Below are positions 19,020-27,702 of a stretch of 64,000 nt of DNA, piece by piece. The notes under the pieces were generated by a model, which saw only the letters and a program-made list of their open reading frames with translations, was not told the DNA's origin and ran no database searches. The translations under genes were made by a program, and so were the position numbers. The DNA lies in the NCBI RefSeq assembly GCF_002022275.1, contig NZ_MSDF01000031.1, forward strand, positions 1 through 64,000, read 5' to 3'. The stretch is from Pseudomonas fluorescens (GTDB lineage: Bacteria; Pseudomonadota; Gammaproteobacteria; Pseudomonadales; Pseudomonadaceae). Position 1 is the stretch's first letter, and the number at the start of each line of letters is the position of its first letter.

Positions 19020-19577
19020 CTAGTTGTAAACCCACAGCACGCGGGCGGGCAGTTCGGTCAGGTTGGCGTAGCGGCAGTGGGCGAAACTGGCCAGGTGGAA
19101 GCTGTCGCCGGCGCGGAGCGTCACGCAATCCGCTTCGCCTTCCACCCACAGTGTCAGTTCACCCTCGAGCACAAACCCGGCCTGCTCGGCGCGGTCGCTC
19201 ATGGTTTGCTCGCCGCTATTGGCGCCGGGTGCCAGCAAGCTGTCGAGCATTGAGAAGGCGCCGTTCATGCTGGGCGAGACGAGGATGTCGGTGATGCCGT
19301 TGGCGTAATACACCGTGCGCCGCTCGTTGGGGCGCGTGACCCAGTCCACCACCTTGGGCTTGGGCCGGCTGTAGAAGTAGGTGGTGGGCACGTCGAGGGC
19401 GTGGCTGATGGCCGTGAGGTCGGCCACAGTGGGGCGTGACAGGCCGCGCTCGACCTGCGACACAAAGCCCACCGAACGCTCGATCTTCTGTGCGAGCTGG
19501 GCGAGGGTGAGCTTCTTGTGTTTGCGCAGGTCGTGGATCAGCACGGCCAGTGTGTCGAGTTCTTCTTGTTTGCTCAT
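19020..19577 (-). CDS. XRE-family regulator with C-terminal cupin (PuuR-like)
   Basis: 185 residues. Helix-turn-helix at about residues 10-65 (LTLAQLAQKIERSVGFVSQV, RPTVADLTAISHALDV) and a cupin domain at 110-180 (SGEQTMSDRAEQAGFVLEGE, LRAGDSFHLASFAHCRYAN). This architecture is that of PuuR-type repressors of polyamine genes. It is first in the operon with the glutamine-synthetase-like ligase. ATG 19577 is embedded in a perfect palindrome; a second in-frame ATG at 19601 is also inside it and would add eight residues. Neither has a clear ribosome site. Autorepression is likely. Confidence 0.88.
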   Translation of the reverse strand: MSKQEELDTLAVLIHDLRKHKKLTLAQLAQKIERSVGFVSQVERGLSRPTVADLTAISHALDVPTTYFYSRPKPKVVDWVTRPNERRTVYYANGITDILVSPSMNGAFSMLDSLLAPGANSGEQTMSDRAEQAGFVLEGELTLWVEGEADCVTLRAGDSFHLASFAHCRYANLTELPARVLWVYN

Positions 19578-19602
19578 GAAATTTATGTCGAATAATTTCA
19601 TG
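19575..19602. promoter_or_regulatory. Palindrome over the start codon of the XRE regulator gene
   Basis: Perfect 8-bp inverted repeat CATGAAAT / ATTTCATG with a 12-bp centre; it contains both possible start codons. Candidate autoregulatory operator. Confidence 0.45.
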
Positions 19603-19649
19603 AAAAATTACAGGATTTATTTCACGCAGGCAATGGCGACGACCCTTTC

Positions 19650-19682
19650 TGTGGCGAGGGAGCCAGCTCCCTCGCCACAGGG
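19650..19682. repeat. Short perfect hairpin, CTGTGGCGAGGGAGC type
   Basis: About 15-bp perfect stem CTGTGGCGAGGGAGC / GCTCCCTCGCCACAG with a 2-nt centre, just after the WG-repeat gene stop. It is a known small REP variety in this group and could also help terminate transcription, although no T-run follows. Confidence 0.7.
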
Positions 19683-19685
19683 GGA

Positions 19686-21842
19686 CTACTCGCGCTCGTA
19701 GCTGTCCACCTGCACGCCATCGGCGTCAAACACATTCACCCGGTTTTCTTCGTTCGCGTCCCAGATGCTGTACCTGGCGTCATTGCTGTTGGTGGGGGTG
19801 TTGTAGGTGGTGTAAGAACCGAGTTTTTTCACCACGGCGCTGTTGCGGTCGATCAGCACCAGGCCCTTGAAGCCTTCCATTTCCGCCGAGGCGAGGTTTT
19901 TCTGGAAGGCGTTGAGGGTGGTGTATTTGAGCGGTATGCGCAGTTTGCCTTCGGTGTCGACGGCGCCGTAGCGGTTGCCCTTTTTCACCACCGCCATGCC
20001 GTTGGAGAAGGGCTCGACTTCGTCGTAAGGCAGGCTGATGGACAGGGTTTTACCCTGGGGGTTGATCAGGCTGAATTTGCGGCTTTTAGGGTCTTGCACC
20101 AGTTGTGGCTGGCCCTGGATAAATGCGCCAACGGTAGTGGTGCCCGGCGGGTTGAGCTTTTGCAGTTTCAAGGTGTACACATCTTTTTGTGCGCCCTGGC
20201 CCGTGGCGGTGTAGAGGTAATCGCCGATCACTTCAATGCTGGAAAAGCGTGGCGCCAGCAGTTCCTTGCCGGCCAGGTTCCACACGCCGTAATCCGCTTC
20301 ACGCTCATAGGTTTTCAGCCCCGGGCGGCCAATGAACAGGTCGCCCACCACCTGCACGTTGACGTATTTCATTGGCACCACGACCTGCTGTTTCTTCACG
20401 TCGTACACGCCGTAGGGGCCGTTGGTTTCGCGCTCGACGATCACCAGGTCGTCGTTGATCGGCTTTTCGATGATGTCGAACGGCAGCTCCTTGAGCACAT
20501 TCGTGCCGGGCGTGAAGGCAAAGTACTTGAAGTGCAGTTCACTCCAACCGTCTTGCTGGTCGGTGCTGCCGACCTGCATGTGGTACACGTTCGGCATCTC
20601 GGTGTATTCGATGCGCTCGAAGCGTGGCTTGACCACCCACTGGCCCTTGTTATCGATAAAACCGTTTTTGTCGGTGGCGTTGTCGTAGGCGATATAGCGC
20701 GCCTGGGCCGGCACGCTGTTGTGCATCTCAAACGTCTGGGTTTGTGGCAGGGCCGGGTCGAGCAGGTAGATGACGATGCTCGCCGGGGTATCTTCGAAGT
20801 GGTAGGTGGCGTGCACATTGGTCAGGGGGCTGGCGGTGTCCGGCAAGCCTTTGACGAATTGCTCAAGGTGCGCCTGCAATGCGGCACTGGTGGCGTAGCG
20901 GGAGATATTGGCCTGCACGCGCAGCAGTTCGTCGTAGTAGGCGCGCAGGTTGGCCTTTTGCTCTGCGGTGGGCGAGGAATTGGAACTGCTGCCGCCACTG
21001 TAGAGGGTTTTGCCCTCGGCCGTCAGGCCCTGAATCACGAAGGTTTTGCCTTTGGGCGTGGCCAGCAGCAGGGACGCGCGGTCGTCCGCCAGCGCCGTCA
21101 ATTTGTAGGTGTCGCCTTCTTCGCCCGACGCTTTCGGATGGGCCGCGTCCAGCACGATCTTCCTGAAGGAGGGGTAGGTTTGATAGGTCAGGGCGACGTT
21201 GATACGTTCAGCCGGCTTGTTGGTCTTCAGTTCGGCCTTGGTGGTGTCCTGCGCGTCGGCGTCTTCAACCCCGGCCGTCGCAAAGGGTTGTTGCGTGCCG
21301 TCGCGCCAATACACGGTCTGCACCGCATAACGTTCCTCATGGCGCTGGTCCGGCAGGGCGCCGCGTTTGAGTACCTCGCGGATGGGTTCCACGTCCAGCT
21401 TCAGCCCCGACTGGTTGTCGAAGAACACCTGATCAAATGCGGGCGTTTGCGGCTGGAGGGCTTCCAGTGCGGCTTTGAGCTGCGCCGCCGGAAAAGGCAC
21501 GAAAGGCTCGTCATAACGCAGCTCTTTTTTCTCGGCGGGTGCCTTGTCGGTCTTCGATGCCGGGGAGATTTCCAGGCGCAGGCTTTCCATCATTGCGATC
21601 TGGTTGATGCTGTCTCGCGCATCAAGCACCAGGTAATTCAGGCGTTTTTTTGCGTCCGGCAGCGTCAGCGTGTGGATGTCGGCCACATCGCCTTCATTCA
21701 GTTGGTCTTCGTTGTACTCGGTACCGCCCACAAGGCCTGTGACCGCCTGCCGGTCGATCAGGTAATACGCCGCGCCGCCGATCGCGGCAGCGACCACCAG
21801 CGTGCTGGCGAGGAGCTTGGTTCGGGTCAGGGCTGTTTTCAT
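19686..21842 (-). CDS. WG-repeat envelope protein with N-terminal membrane anchor
   Basis: 718 residues. Residues 10-32 form a signal anchor (LLASTLVVAAAIGGAAYYLI). The middle (100-400) is unassigned and contains a low-complexity SGGSSSNSSPTAE stretch. From about 410 onward there are at least five WG-type beta repeats: NGFIDNKGQWVVKPRFERI, YGVYDVKKQQVVVPMKYV, YGVWNLAGKELLAPRFSSI, FSLINPQGKTLSISLPYDEV and YGAVDTEGKLRIPLKYTTL. WG repeats build beta-propeller-like binding surfaces; the protein is probably periplasmic. ATG 21842 has only a weak ribosome site. It is divergent from the RcnB-like gene. Confidence 0.8.
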   Translation of the reverse strand: MKTALTRTKLLASTLVVAAAIGGAAYYLIDRQAVTGLVGGTEYNEDQLNEGDVADIHTLTLPDAKKRLNYLVLDARDSINQIAMMESLRLEISPASKTDKAPAEKKELRYDEPFVPFPAAQLKAALEALQPQTPAFDQVFFDNQSGLKLDVEPIREVLKRGALPDQRHEERYAVQTVYWRDGTQQPFATAGVEDADAQDTTKAELKTNKPAERINVALTYQTYPSFRKIVLDAAHPKASGEEGDTYKLTALADDRASLLLATPKGKTFVIQGLTAEGKTLYSGGSSSNSSPTAEQKANLRAYYDELLRVQANISRYATSAALQAHLEQFVKGLPDTASPLTNVHATYHFEDTPASIVIYLLDPALPQTQTFEMHNSVPAQARYIAYDNATDKNGFIDNKGQWVVKPRFERIEYTEMPNVYHMQVGSTDQQDGWSELHFKYFAFTPGTNVLKELPFDIIEKPINDDLVIVERETNGPYGVYDVKKQQVVVPMKYVNVQVVGDLFIGRPGLKTYEREADYGVWNLAGKELLAPRFSSIEVIGDYLYTATGQGAQKDVYTLKLQKLNPPGTTTVGAFIQGQPQLVQDPKSRKFSLINPQGKTLSISLPYDEVEPFSNGMAVVKKGNRYGAVDTEGKLRIPLKYTTLNAFQKNLASAEMEGFKGLVLIDRNSAVVKKLGSYTTYNTPTNSNDARYSIWDANEENRVNVFDADGVQVDSYERE

Positions 21843-21945
21843 TGTCGGCAGACTCGCAATAGGCTGGCGCAAGGTTAGCAGGCTGAATGATTCCGCGCGC
21901 CTGCGGTCGGAACCTGGGTACGCATCATTAATTGAAGGAGCACCC

Positions 21946-22254
21946 ATGAAATCCAGATCCCTCGCTGCATGCCTGCTGGTTGCCGCCAGCCTGTGCACCG
22001 CCAGTTTCGTCGTGCAAGCCGGCGATACCCCTCAGGAAACCGTGAAGCCTTCAAGCATCAACACCCGCGACCTCAAGGAAGGCGACCGTGCCCCGGACAT
22101 GCTGATGCGCAAGGAATCGGCCGTCAGCGACTGGAAAAAACGCGGCCTCAAGCAGCCTGAGGCCGACAGCCAATGGGCGCGGGTCGGTGACCGGTATGTG
22201 CTGCTTAAAACCACCAACGGCACCATCCTTGAGATCACCCCCGTCAAGAAATGA
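21946..22254 (+). CDS. RcnB-family periplasmic protein
   Basis: 102 residues with a cleavable signal peptide (MKSRSLAACLLVAASLCTAS, cleavage near VQA-GD). The mature part carries the RcnB-like pattern DLKEGDRAPDMLMR followed by WARVGDRYVLLKTTNGTILEI. The E. coli protein of this family modulates nickel/cobalt efflux, but many homologues have no known metal role. ATG 21946 follows GAAGGAGCACCC. Monocistronic, followed by a strong hairpin. Confidence 0.8.
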   Translation: MKSRSLAACLLVAASLCTASFVVQAGDTPQETVKPSSINTRDLKEGDRAPDMLMRKESAVSDWKKRGLKQPEADSQWARVGDRYVLLKTTNGTILEITPVKK

Positions 22255-22280
22255 CAGTGCCTGTGGTGACTGCTCTGGGT

Positions 22281-22314
22281 TAAGGTAACCGGCCATAAAC
22301 GCCGCGTTACCTTA
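22281..22314. promoter_or_regulatory. Hairpin between RcnB-like and MFS genes
   Basis: TAAGGTAAC CGGC / GCCG C GTTACCTTA forms a 13-bp stem with one bulge and a 7-nt loop. It lacks a T-run, so it may be an operator or mRNA structure for the MFS gene that starts at 22333 rather than a simple terminator. Confidence 0.4.
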
Positions 22315-22332
22315 GACGATATCGAGAGCAGG

Positions 22333-23526
22333 ATGCTTGCCACAATAAGAAGTTACCCCCGTACCGTGAACCTGTTGCTGTCTGCCACGTTGTTGCTGAC
22401 GTTGGCCAAGGCGATAACCTTCCCATACCTGGTCATTTACCTTACCCGCCACTTTGGCCTCGACATCACCGAGGTCGGCCTGGTGATCGGCAGTTCATTG
22501 ATCGTCGGTTCCCTGCTCAGTGTGTATGGCGGTTTCCTGGTCGATCGCATCAACAACTATCGGCTGCTGCTGGCCTTGAGCGTGTTGTTCGTCCTGGGGT
22601 TTATCGGCACGGTGCTCGCCGACGGCATCTGGCTGTTCTACGGCTGCCTCATCCTGATCAACCTGGCCTACGCGGTCATCGATATTGCGGTCAAAGCCGG
22701 TTTTGCCAGCCTGCTGCCCTTTGATGCGCGCAGCGAAGTGTTTTCCATCAAGTACACCCTCACCAACATTGGCTATGCCGTCGGGCCAGCGTTCGGGGCC
22801 GTGGTGGCCAAGCTGGATATCAGCCTGCCGTTTATCTTGTCGGCGCTATTGGGGGTGGGGTTTTTCCTGCTTTATTGGCGTGGGGGTGATCGCACCCTGG
22901 CCCCGGTCGAGGCCACGCAAAAGCCAGTGTCGTTCTTTGCCGTCGGCCGCGTGCTGCTGCGCGATCACCGGCTGGTGTGCTTCACCATTGGCGGTTTGCT
23001 CAGTGCTGTGGTGTATGGGCAGTTCACCGCGTGGCTGTCGCAATACCTGGTGATCACGACCACGGCGGACTACACCTACACCGTGGTCAGCGCTGTGCTG
23101 ACCACCAACGCCGTGCTGGTGATTGCCCTGCAGTACCTGATTGGCCGGCGCATCTCGCAGCGTCACTTGAGCCAATGGCTGATCGCAGGTCTGGGTATGT
23201 TCATGCTGGGGCTGGTGGGCTTTGCGCTGTCCACCAGCGTGCTGTGGTGGGTGCTGGCGATGGCGGTGTTTACCGTGGGGGAAATCATCGTGTTCCCGGC
23301 CGAATACATGTTTATCGACCGGATTGCCCCAGACCCTTTGCGCGGCATGTATTACGGGGCGCAGAACCTGTCCAACCTGGGCGCGGCGCTGGGGCCGGTG
23401 CTGTGCGGGCTGGTGTTGGCCAGCCTGCCGGCTTACAGCATGTTTTTCATGCTGGGGGCGTTTATCGTCGCGGGCGGGGTGTTCTATTTCATTGGGGCGT
23501 CGTTGAAGGCAAATCATCCAGGGTGA
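22333..23526 (+). CDS. MFS transporter (MdtH/YdeE-like)
   Basis: 397 residues with 12 predicted membrane segments. The loop 2-3 signature is YGGFLVDRINNYRLL and the second half begins near residue 210 (FTIGGLLSAVVYGQFTAWLS). FPAEYMFIDRIAPDPLRGMYYG is typical of the MdtH/YdeE efflux group. Drug or dipeptide efflux is the usual role; the substrate is unknown here. Its last 38 bp overlap the 3' end of the convergent DUF1652 gene. Confidence 0.88.
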   Translation: MLATIRSYPRTVNLLLSATLLLTLAKAITFPYLVIYLTRHFGLDITEVGLVIGSSLIVGSLLSVYGGFLVDRINNYRLLLALSVLFVLGFIGTVLADGIWLFYGCLILINLAYAVIDIAVKAGFASLLPFDARSEVFSIKYTLTNIGYAVGPAFGAVVAKLDISLPFILSALLGVGFFLLYWRGGDRTLAPVEATQKPVSFFAVGRVLLRDHRLVCFTIGGLLSAVVYGQFTAWLSQYLVITTTADYTYTVVSAVLTTNAVLVIALQYLIGRRISQRHLSQWLIAGLGMFMLGLVGFALSTSVLWWVLAMAVFTVGEIIVFPAEYMFIDRIAPDPLRGMYYGAQNLSNLGAALGPVLCGLVLASLPAYSMFFMLGAFIVAGGVFYFIGASLKANHPG

Positions 23527-23761
23527 GCTTGCCGACGTTGTTGCTTTGCAGCTCGTAGCGCAGCTCTTCCACCATCTTTTCCACGTCTTGCGGGGTTTGC
23601 AGCCGGTTGGTGCTGATGCCGGTGACGACCAGGTCGACCCGGCCGGTTTCGGCGTCGAACACCTTGAGCGTCAAGGAGGCATCGCGACACAGGGTGAATT
23701 CGCAGGTCAGCGGTGACAGGCCTTCTTCGATGCAGTTGCGCAGTTGGGGCACGGTAAACAT
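23489..23761 (-). CDS. DUF1652 family protein
   Basis: 90 residues. The sequence MFTVPQLRNCIEEGLSPLTC, then VDLVVTGISTNRLQTPQDVE with a C-terminal helix, matches the Pseudomonas-restricted DUF1652 family of unknown function. ATG 23761 has AAGGAACCAGC upstream. It overlaps the convergent MFS gene at its 3' end, so the two transcripts are complementary for 38 bp. Confidence 0.85.
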   Translation of the reverse strand: MFTVPQLRNCIEEGLSPLTCEFTLCRDASLTLKVFDAETGRVDLVVTGISTNRLQTPQDVEKMVEELRYELQSNNVGKLTLDDLPSTTPQ

Positions 23762-23863
23762 GCTGGTTCCTTCAGGACATAAGGTTGATGTCCTGAAGGG
23801 TATGGGTTGCCCTGCGTTGTAATAAGGCGAATTCGCACTAGCCGCACTAGTGCATTTGCACTT

Positions 23864-25360
23864 TCAAGGCTTGTTTTTCAGACGCAGTTCACCGGCGAAC
23901 AGCCCGCGTTCACGGGCCCAGACGATGGCGGCACTGCGGCTGTGCACCCCCAGCTTGGAGTACACCGTGGCCACATGGTTACGCACGGTGTTGGGTGCCA
24001 GTTTCAGGCGCGACGCGATTTCTTTGTCGGCCAGGCCCTCGCAGATCAAGCCCAATACATCGCGCTCGCGGGCGGTGAGGTCAGTGAACGCCACATTTGG
24101 CAGGTTGGGGCTGTTGACGCTCTTGGCGTTAGCCAGTTTTTCGATCAGGGTCTGGCTGAACCAGGACGCGTCCTGCATCACTTCTTCTATGGCGGCCACC
24201 AATTCGAGTTCCGAGCGTTTGCGCTCGGTGATGTTCATCATCACCATCAAGTAGCAAGGCACGCCCTCAATGGTTACGGTGTCGGCCGACACCACGCAGT
24301 CGATCACCTCATTGCCTTTTTTGCGCACCTTGAGGTCTTGGCCTTCGAGGTTGCCGGCTTTTTCCAGGCTGGCAAACATCTGCGCGCGCGCCTGGGCGCT
24401 GTCGATAAAGTCGATGTCTTCGATGGACTTGCCGATCAGCTCTTCGCTGGTGTAGCCGGTGATGTTCATGAAGGCTTCGTTGATGTCCACCACTTGGCGG
24501 TTAGCCGCGCCGCACACCAGCGTCGGCACCGGCGTCAGGCGGAACGACTTGGCGAAGCGCTCCTCGCTCTGGCGCAGGGCGATTTCGGCCTTGCGCCGCG
24601 GCTCCAGGTCCATGAACGAAAACAGCATGCAGTCTTCCTCGTTCATGTCCAGCGGCTGGCCGGCGACGATCACCAGCTTGCTGCCGCCTTCGGGCAGTTT
24701 CAGTTCGGCTTGCATCTGCGGGATGGTCGCGCCTTCACCCAGGCGCTGGATGGCCAGGTCCTTGCGTTCAGCCTGTTCCAGCACGTCCAGCTCATAAACC
24801 GATTTGCCGATCACCTGGTCGCGGTTGTAGCCGGTCATCTCCAGAAAGCCCTGGTTGACCTTGATGTAGCGCAGGTCGCTGAGGCGGCAGATCACGGCAG
24901 GAGCCGGGTTGGCGTTGAAGGTTTTTTCGAAGCGCTGCTCGGCGCTGGCCCATTCGGTGGCATCGCTGAGGATCAACACCAGCAATTCCGGCTCGCCGCG
25001 CGAATCGGTGATCACCAGGCTGCGCAGGCGGTGCACCCAGGTTCTGTCTTCGTCGCTCAAGGGCGTGACTTCCACCACCACATCGCTGAATTCTTCGCCG
25101 GCTGCCGCGCGGGCGAGGGGGTAGTTTTCCAGCAGCACGGGGTGGTTGTTGCGGTAGCGCAGGGCGAAGCGTTCGGCGTATTCCCGGGTGTTTGCGCCCA
25201 AGGCCATGACGGCTTCCACACCGTGCATGGTCAAAGCCGCTTCATTGGCCCACAAAATCGTTTGGTCGACCTCCGCCAGAATCACCCCGTCGGACAGCCC
25301 TGAGATGATCTGCTGCAATTGGCGGCGGTTGGTTTCTGTGGCGAGGACGGATTGGCTCAT
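23864..25360 (-). CDS. Triple-PAS LuxR-type transcriptional regulator
   Basis: 498 residues: PAS1 (about 12-125, ILAEVDQTILWANEAALTMH), PAS2 (145-255, FLEMTGYNRDQVIGKSVYEL), PAS3 (275-390, AFMNITGYTSEELIGKSIED) and a C-terminal LuxR helix-turn-helix (430-490, LTARERDVLGLICEGLADKE, KLAPNTVRNHVATVYSKLGV). No receiver or kinase is present, so the PAS domains probably sense a ligand or redox cofactor directly. ATG 25360 follows GGGAGAAATC. A large imperfect palindrome lies upstream and a related half-site lies just downstream of the gene, suggesting autoregulation. Confidence 0.9.
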   Translation of the reverse strand: MSQSVLATETNRRQLQQIISGLSDGVILAEVDQTILWANEAALTMHGVEAVMALGANTREYAERFALRYRNNHPVLLENYPLARAAAGEEFSDVVVEVTPLSDEDRTWVHRLRSLVITDSRGEPELLVLILSDATEWASAEQRFEKTFNANPAPAVICRLSDLRYIKVNQGFLEMTGYNRDQVIGKSVYELDVLEQAERKDLAIQRLGEGATIPQMQAELKLPEGGSKLVIVAGQPLDMNEEDCMLFSFMDLEPRRKAEIALRQSEERFAKSFRLTPVPTLVCGAANRQVVDINEAFMNITGYTSEELIGKSIEDIDFIDSAQARAQMFASLEKAGNLEGQDLKVRKKGNEVIDCVVSADTVTIEGVPCYLMVMMNITERKRSELELVAAIEEVMQDASWFSQTLIEKLANAKSVNSPNLPNVAFTDLTARERDVLGLICEGLADKEIASRLKLAPNTVRNHVATVYSKLGVHSRSAAIVWARERGLFAGELRLKNKP

Positions 25361-25440
25361 GATTTCTCCCGAATAAAAAGCGCATGAAAATATCGACCTT
25401 GGGGCTTCAGGATAGTGCAGAGAATTTGACCGGGAAGGAG

Positions 25441-25473
25441 TGCGAATGCACCAGAAAGGCTGGTGCATTTGCG
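25441..25473. promoter_or_regulatory. Imperfect 14-bp palindrome, operator candidate
   Basis: TGCGAATGCACCAG AAAGG CTGGTGCATTTGCG: the inner 10 bp of each arm are perfectly complementary and 12 of 14 match overall. It sits between the divergent PAS-LuxR and membrane-protein genes. A third copy of the arm (TGCAAATGCACTAG on the minus strand) lies at 23847-23860. Confidence 0.55.
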
Positions 25474-25558
25474 CCACGACTGAACGTATGTCGTTTCGCC
25501 ACACTCACACCCATCAAGGCGCATGGCCTTGCTCCTATAACTTGTGAAGGACCTCTGT

Positions 25559-26527
25559 ATGACCACTGTCTATGAAACCAACCGCTCGCTGTTTCGCGTG
25601 TCCTGGAGCTCGGTATTGGCCGGTAGTGCAATTGCCCTGGTGACCTACCTGGTGCTGAGCGTGCTGGGCACCGCCATCGGCGCCAGCGCCGTCGACCCGA
25701 TGAAGGCCGGTAACCCGCTCAGCGGTTTCGGCACGGGCGCCGGGATCTGGCTGTTTGTTTCCACACTGGTGTCGATCGGCCTGGGTGCGTTCGTGGCCGG
25801 GCGTACCGCGCCGGATCGCGGCGGCCTGCACGGTGTTCTCACCTGGACGCTGACTACCTTGCTCACCACCTGGCTGCTGGCCGGGCTGGCCGCCAGTGTG
25901 GTCGGTACGGCCGGCAACGTAGTGGGCAAAGGCCTGTCGGCGGCGGGTAGCGGCATCGCTGCCGCAGCACCGGGGATTGGCGACAGCGTCAAGCAGCAAC
26001 TGAACGAGCAGGGCATCCAGCTCGACTGGAACAGCCTGCAAGGTCAGCTCGACACCTTGCTCAAACAAAGCGGCAAGCCTGAACTGGACCCGGCCAATGT
26101 TGAGGAGAAAACCGATCAGGCGGCCGCCGATGGCAAGCAGGTCGCTACTGACGCGGCAACCAACCCGGCTCAAGCGGGCGATCAGTTGAAGCAGTGGTTC
26201 GAACGCGTCAAAGCCTCCGGCGAGCCGGCGTTGAACGCTGCAGATAAAGACGCACTGGTCAACATCGTTGCCGCGCGCACCGGCAAGAGCAAAGCCGAAG
26301 CCACACAGATTGTCGACAACTATGCCCAGGCGTATCAGCAAGCCATGCAAAAGGTCGATGAGCTGAAACAGCAAGCCGAGCAGAAAGCCCGTGAAGCCGG
26401 TGAAGTCGCGGCCAAACAGCTCTCCCGCGCGGCCTGGAGCACCCTGGCCATGTTGCTGTTGGGCGCAGCCTTGAGCTTCTTCGTCGGTCGCTTCGCGCTG
26501 ACGAGCCGTCGCGTGCCTTTGGCTTAA
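25559..26527 (+). CDS. Membrane protein of unknown function
   Basis: 322 residues. Three membrane segments near the N-terminus (about 17-41, 60-81, 91-115; Gly/Ala rich), then roughly 170 residues of soluble, Gln/Ala/Lys-rich helical sequence, and a last membrane segment (295-315). ATG 25559 follows GAAGGACCTCTGT. The family is common in Pseudomonas but I know no assigned function; the TM-helix-TM design could be a scaffold or stress protein. It is divergent from the triple-PAS regulator and could be its target. Confidence 0.8.
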   Translation: MTTVYETNRSLFRVSWSSVLAGSAIALVTYLVLSVLGTAIGASAVDPMKAGNPLSGFGTGAGIWLFVSTLVSIGLGAFVAGRTAPDRGGLHGVLTWTLTTLLTTWLLAGLAASVVGTAGNVVGKGLSAAGSGIAAAAPGIGDSVKQQLNEQGIQLDWNSLQGQLDTLLKQSGKPELDPANVEEKTDQAAADGKQVATDAATNPAQAGDQLKQWFERVKASGEPALNAADKDALVNIVAARTGKSKAEATQIVDNYAQAYQQAMQKVDELKQQAEQKAREAGEVAAKQLSRAAWSTLAMLLLGAALSFFVGRFALTSRRVPLA

Positions 26528-26569
26528 CAGAGTTTGCAGCAAGGACGCTGCTTTTCACTGGCACCAAAC

Positions 26570-27415
26570 ATGCTAGTGTCAGGTTTCAACCTCCAGCGGC
26601 AGTGCCTGGCCATGCGTGATATCTACAGCGTGTTCAACTCCAACGGCGCCTATGAAACCGGGGCTCACGCCCATGACGAGTTCATGCTGATGGTGCCCGA
26701 GCACGGCCTGCTGCGCTTCAAGGATGAAGACAGCGGGCGCTCCACCTCGGTGGTCGACCGCCAGTTCGTGCTGGTGCCGCCGCAGTGCAGCCATTCCTCC
26801 TCGTCACTCACCGCCAGCCAGGGCCACCTGGCGTTTTACGTCGACCCCGACTACATGCACTACGCCTTGCGCGATCTCTCCGGAGGCGCCAACCGCCTGC
26901 TGCGCGTGCCCACCCTGGGCATCTGGCAAACCTCTGCGCCGCTGCACCATTTGCTGCTGGCCAAAAAAGCCTTCAGCCAACCCGACCCCTACGTTGACCG
27001 CAGCCGCCAACTGGCCCAGGCCGACCATTTGCTGCTGCTCGAATGCCTGGCGATTTCCCTCAGCCAGCCGAGCCTGCAACGCTCCTCCACCGAGCGTCAC
27101 GGCGCCATGCTGGTGCGTGATGTGAAGGCGTATGTCGAAGGTAACCTTGAGCACGCGCCGGGGCTGGATGAAATTGCTGGCGTGTTTCATATGTCGCGTC
27201 GGCATTTGACTCGGTTGTTTGCCTTACATACCGGCGAGACGGTACTGGCGTATGTGCAACGCTTGCGCCTGGAGCGCGCGCAGACGTTGTTGCGGCATAC
27301 ACGCATGTCGGTGCTGGAAGTGGCCAATAGCGTGGGTTATGAATCGCCGTCGCATTTGGCCCATGTGTTTCGGCGGGTGCTGGGCATTTCGCCGGACGAA
27401 TGGCGCCGGTCCTGA
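26570..27415 (+). CDS. AraC-family transcriptional regulator
   Basis: 281 residues. N-terminal cupin-like sensor (HAHDEFMLMVPEHGLLRF) and a C-terminal double HTH (about 185-280: AGVFHMSRRHLTRLFALHTG, VLEVANSVGYESPSHLAHVF). The start is uncertain: ATG 26570, a TTG 12 codons upstream or an ATG 14 codons downstream are possible and none has a good ribosome site. The gene precedes an ABC/PhzF/RidA operon and may control it. The last 36 bp including the stop recur 198 bp downstream together with a REP. Confidence 0.88.
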   Translation: MLVSGFNLQRQCLAMRDIYSVFNSNGAYETGAHAHDEFMLMVPEHGLLRFKDEDSGRSTSVVDRQFVLVPPQCSHSSSSLTASQGHLAFYVDPDYMHYALRDLSGGANRLLRVPTLGIWQTSAPLHHLLLAKKAFSQPDPYVDRSRQLAQADHLLLLECLAISLSQPSLQRSSTERHGAMLVRDVKAYVEGNLEHAPGLDEIAGVFHMSRRHLTRLFALHTGETVLAYVQRLRLERAQTLLRHTRMSVLEVANSVGYESPSHLAHVFRRVLGISPDEWRRS

Positions 27416-27447
27416 CACCACCAAACCCCTGAACAACACTGGCCCCT

Positions 27448-27534
27448 TGTGGGAGCTGGCTTGCCTGCGATGCAGACAACCCGATTTTCCAGTGACACCG
27501 CAGTGATGCCATCGCAGGCAAGCCAGCTCCCACA
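27448..27534. repeat. REP palindrome (copy 1 of duplicated unit)
   Basis: TGTGGGAGCTGGCTTGCCTG arm and its complement ending CCAGCTCCCACA. Confidence 0.9.
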
Positions 27535-27629
27535 CGTTGACCCGGTTTCTTCAGTTGGACTTTGAATAAAGCACATGCTGGGCATGTCGCCGGATGAGTG
27601 GCGCCGGTCCTGAAATCAGACGCGGTTCC

Positions 27630-27702
27630 CTGTGGGAGCTGGCTTGCCTGCGATAGCGGTGGCGAATGACACACCGCTATCGCAGGCAAGCCAGCTCCCA
27701 CA
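27630..27702. repeat. REP palindrome (copy 2 of duplicated unit)
   Basis: CTGTGGGAGCTGGCTTGCCT arm, complementary arm ending AGCTCCCACA; the centre contains GATAGCGGTG...CACCGCTATC extending the pairing. Confidence 0.9.

Noticed and set aside
20094..21878. Plus-strand frame of 594 codons opposite the WG-repeat gene
   Set aside because: Antisense shadow; the minus frame has a signal anchor and repeated WG motifs.
23807..25303. Plus-strand frame of about 498 codons opposite the PAS-LuxR gene
   Set aside because: Antisense shadow of a gene with clear PAS and HTH domains.
27577..27612. Second start or gene around the duplicated codons LGMSPDEWRRS
   Set aside because: Only 12 codons with a stop; a fragment created by duplication, not a gene.
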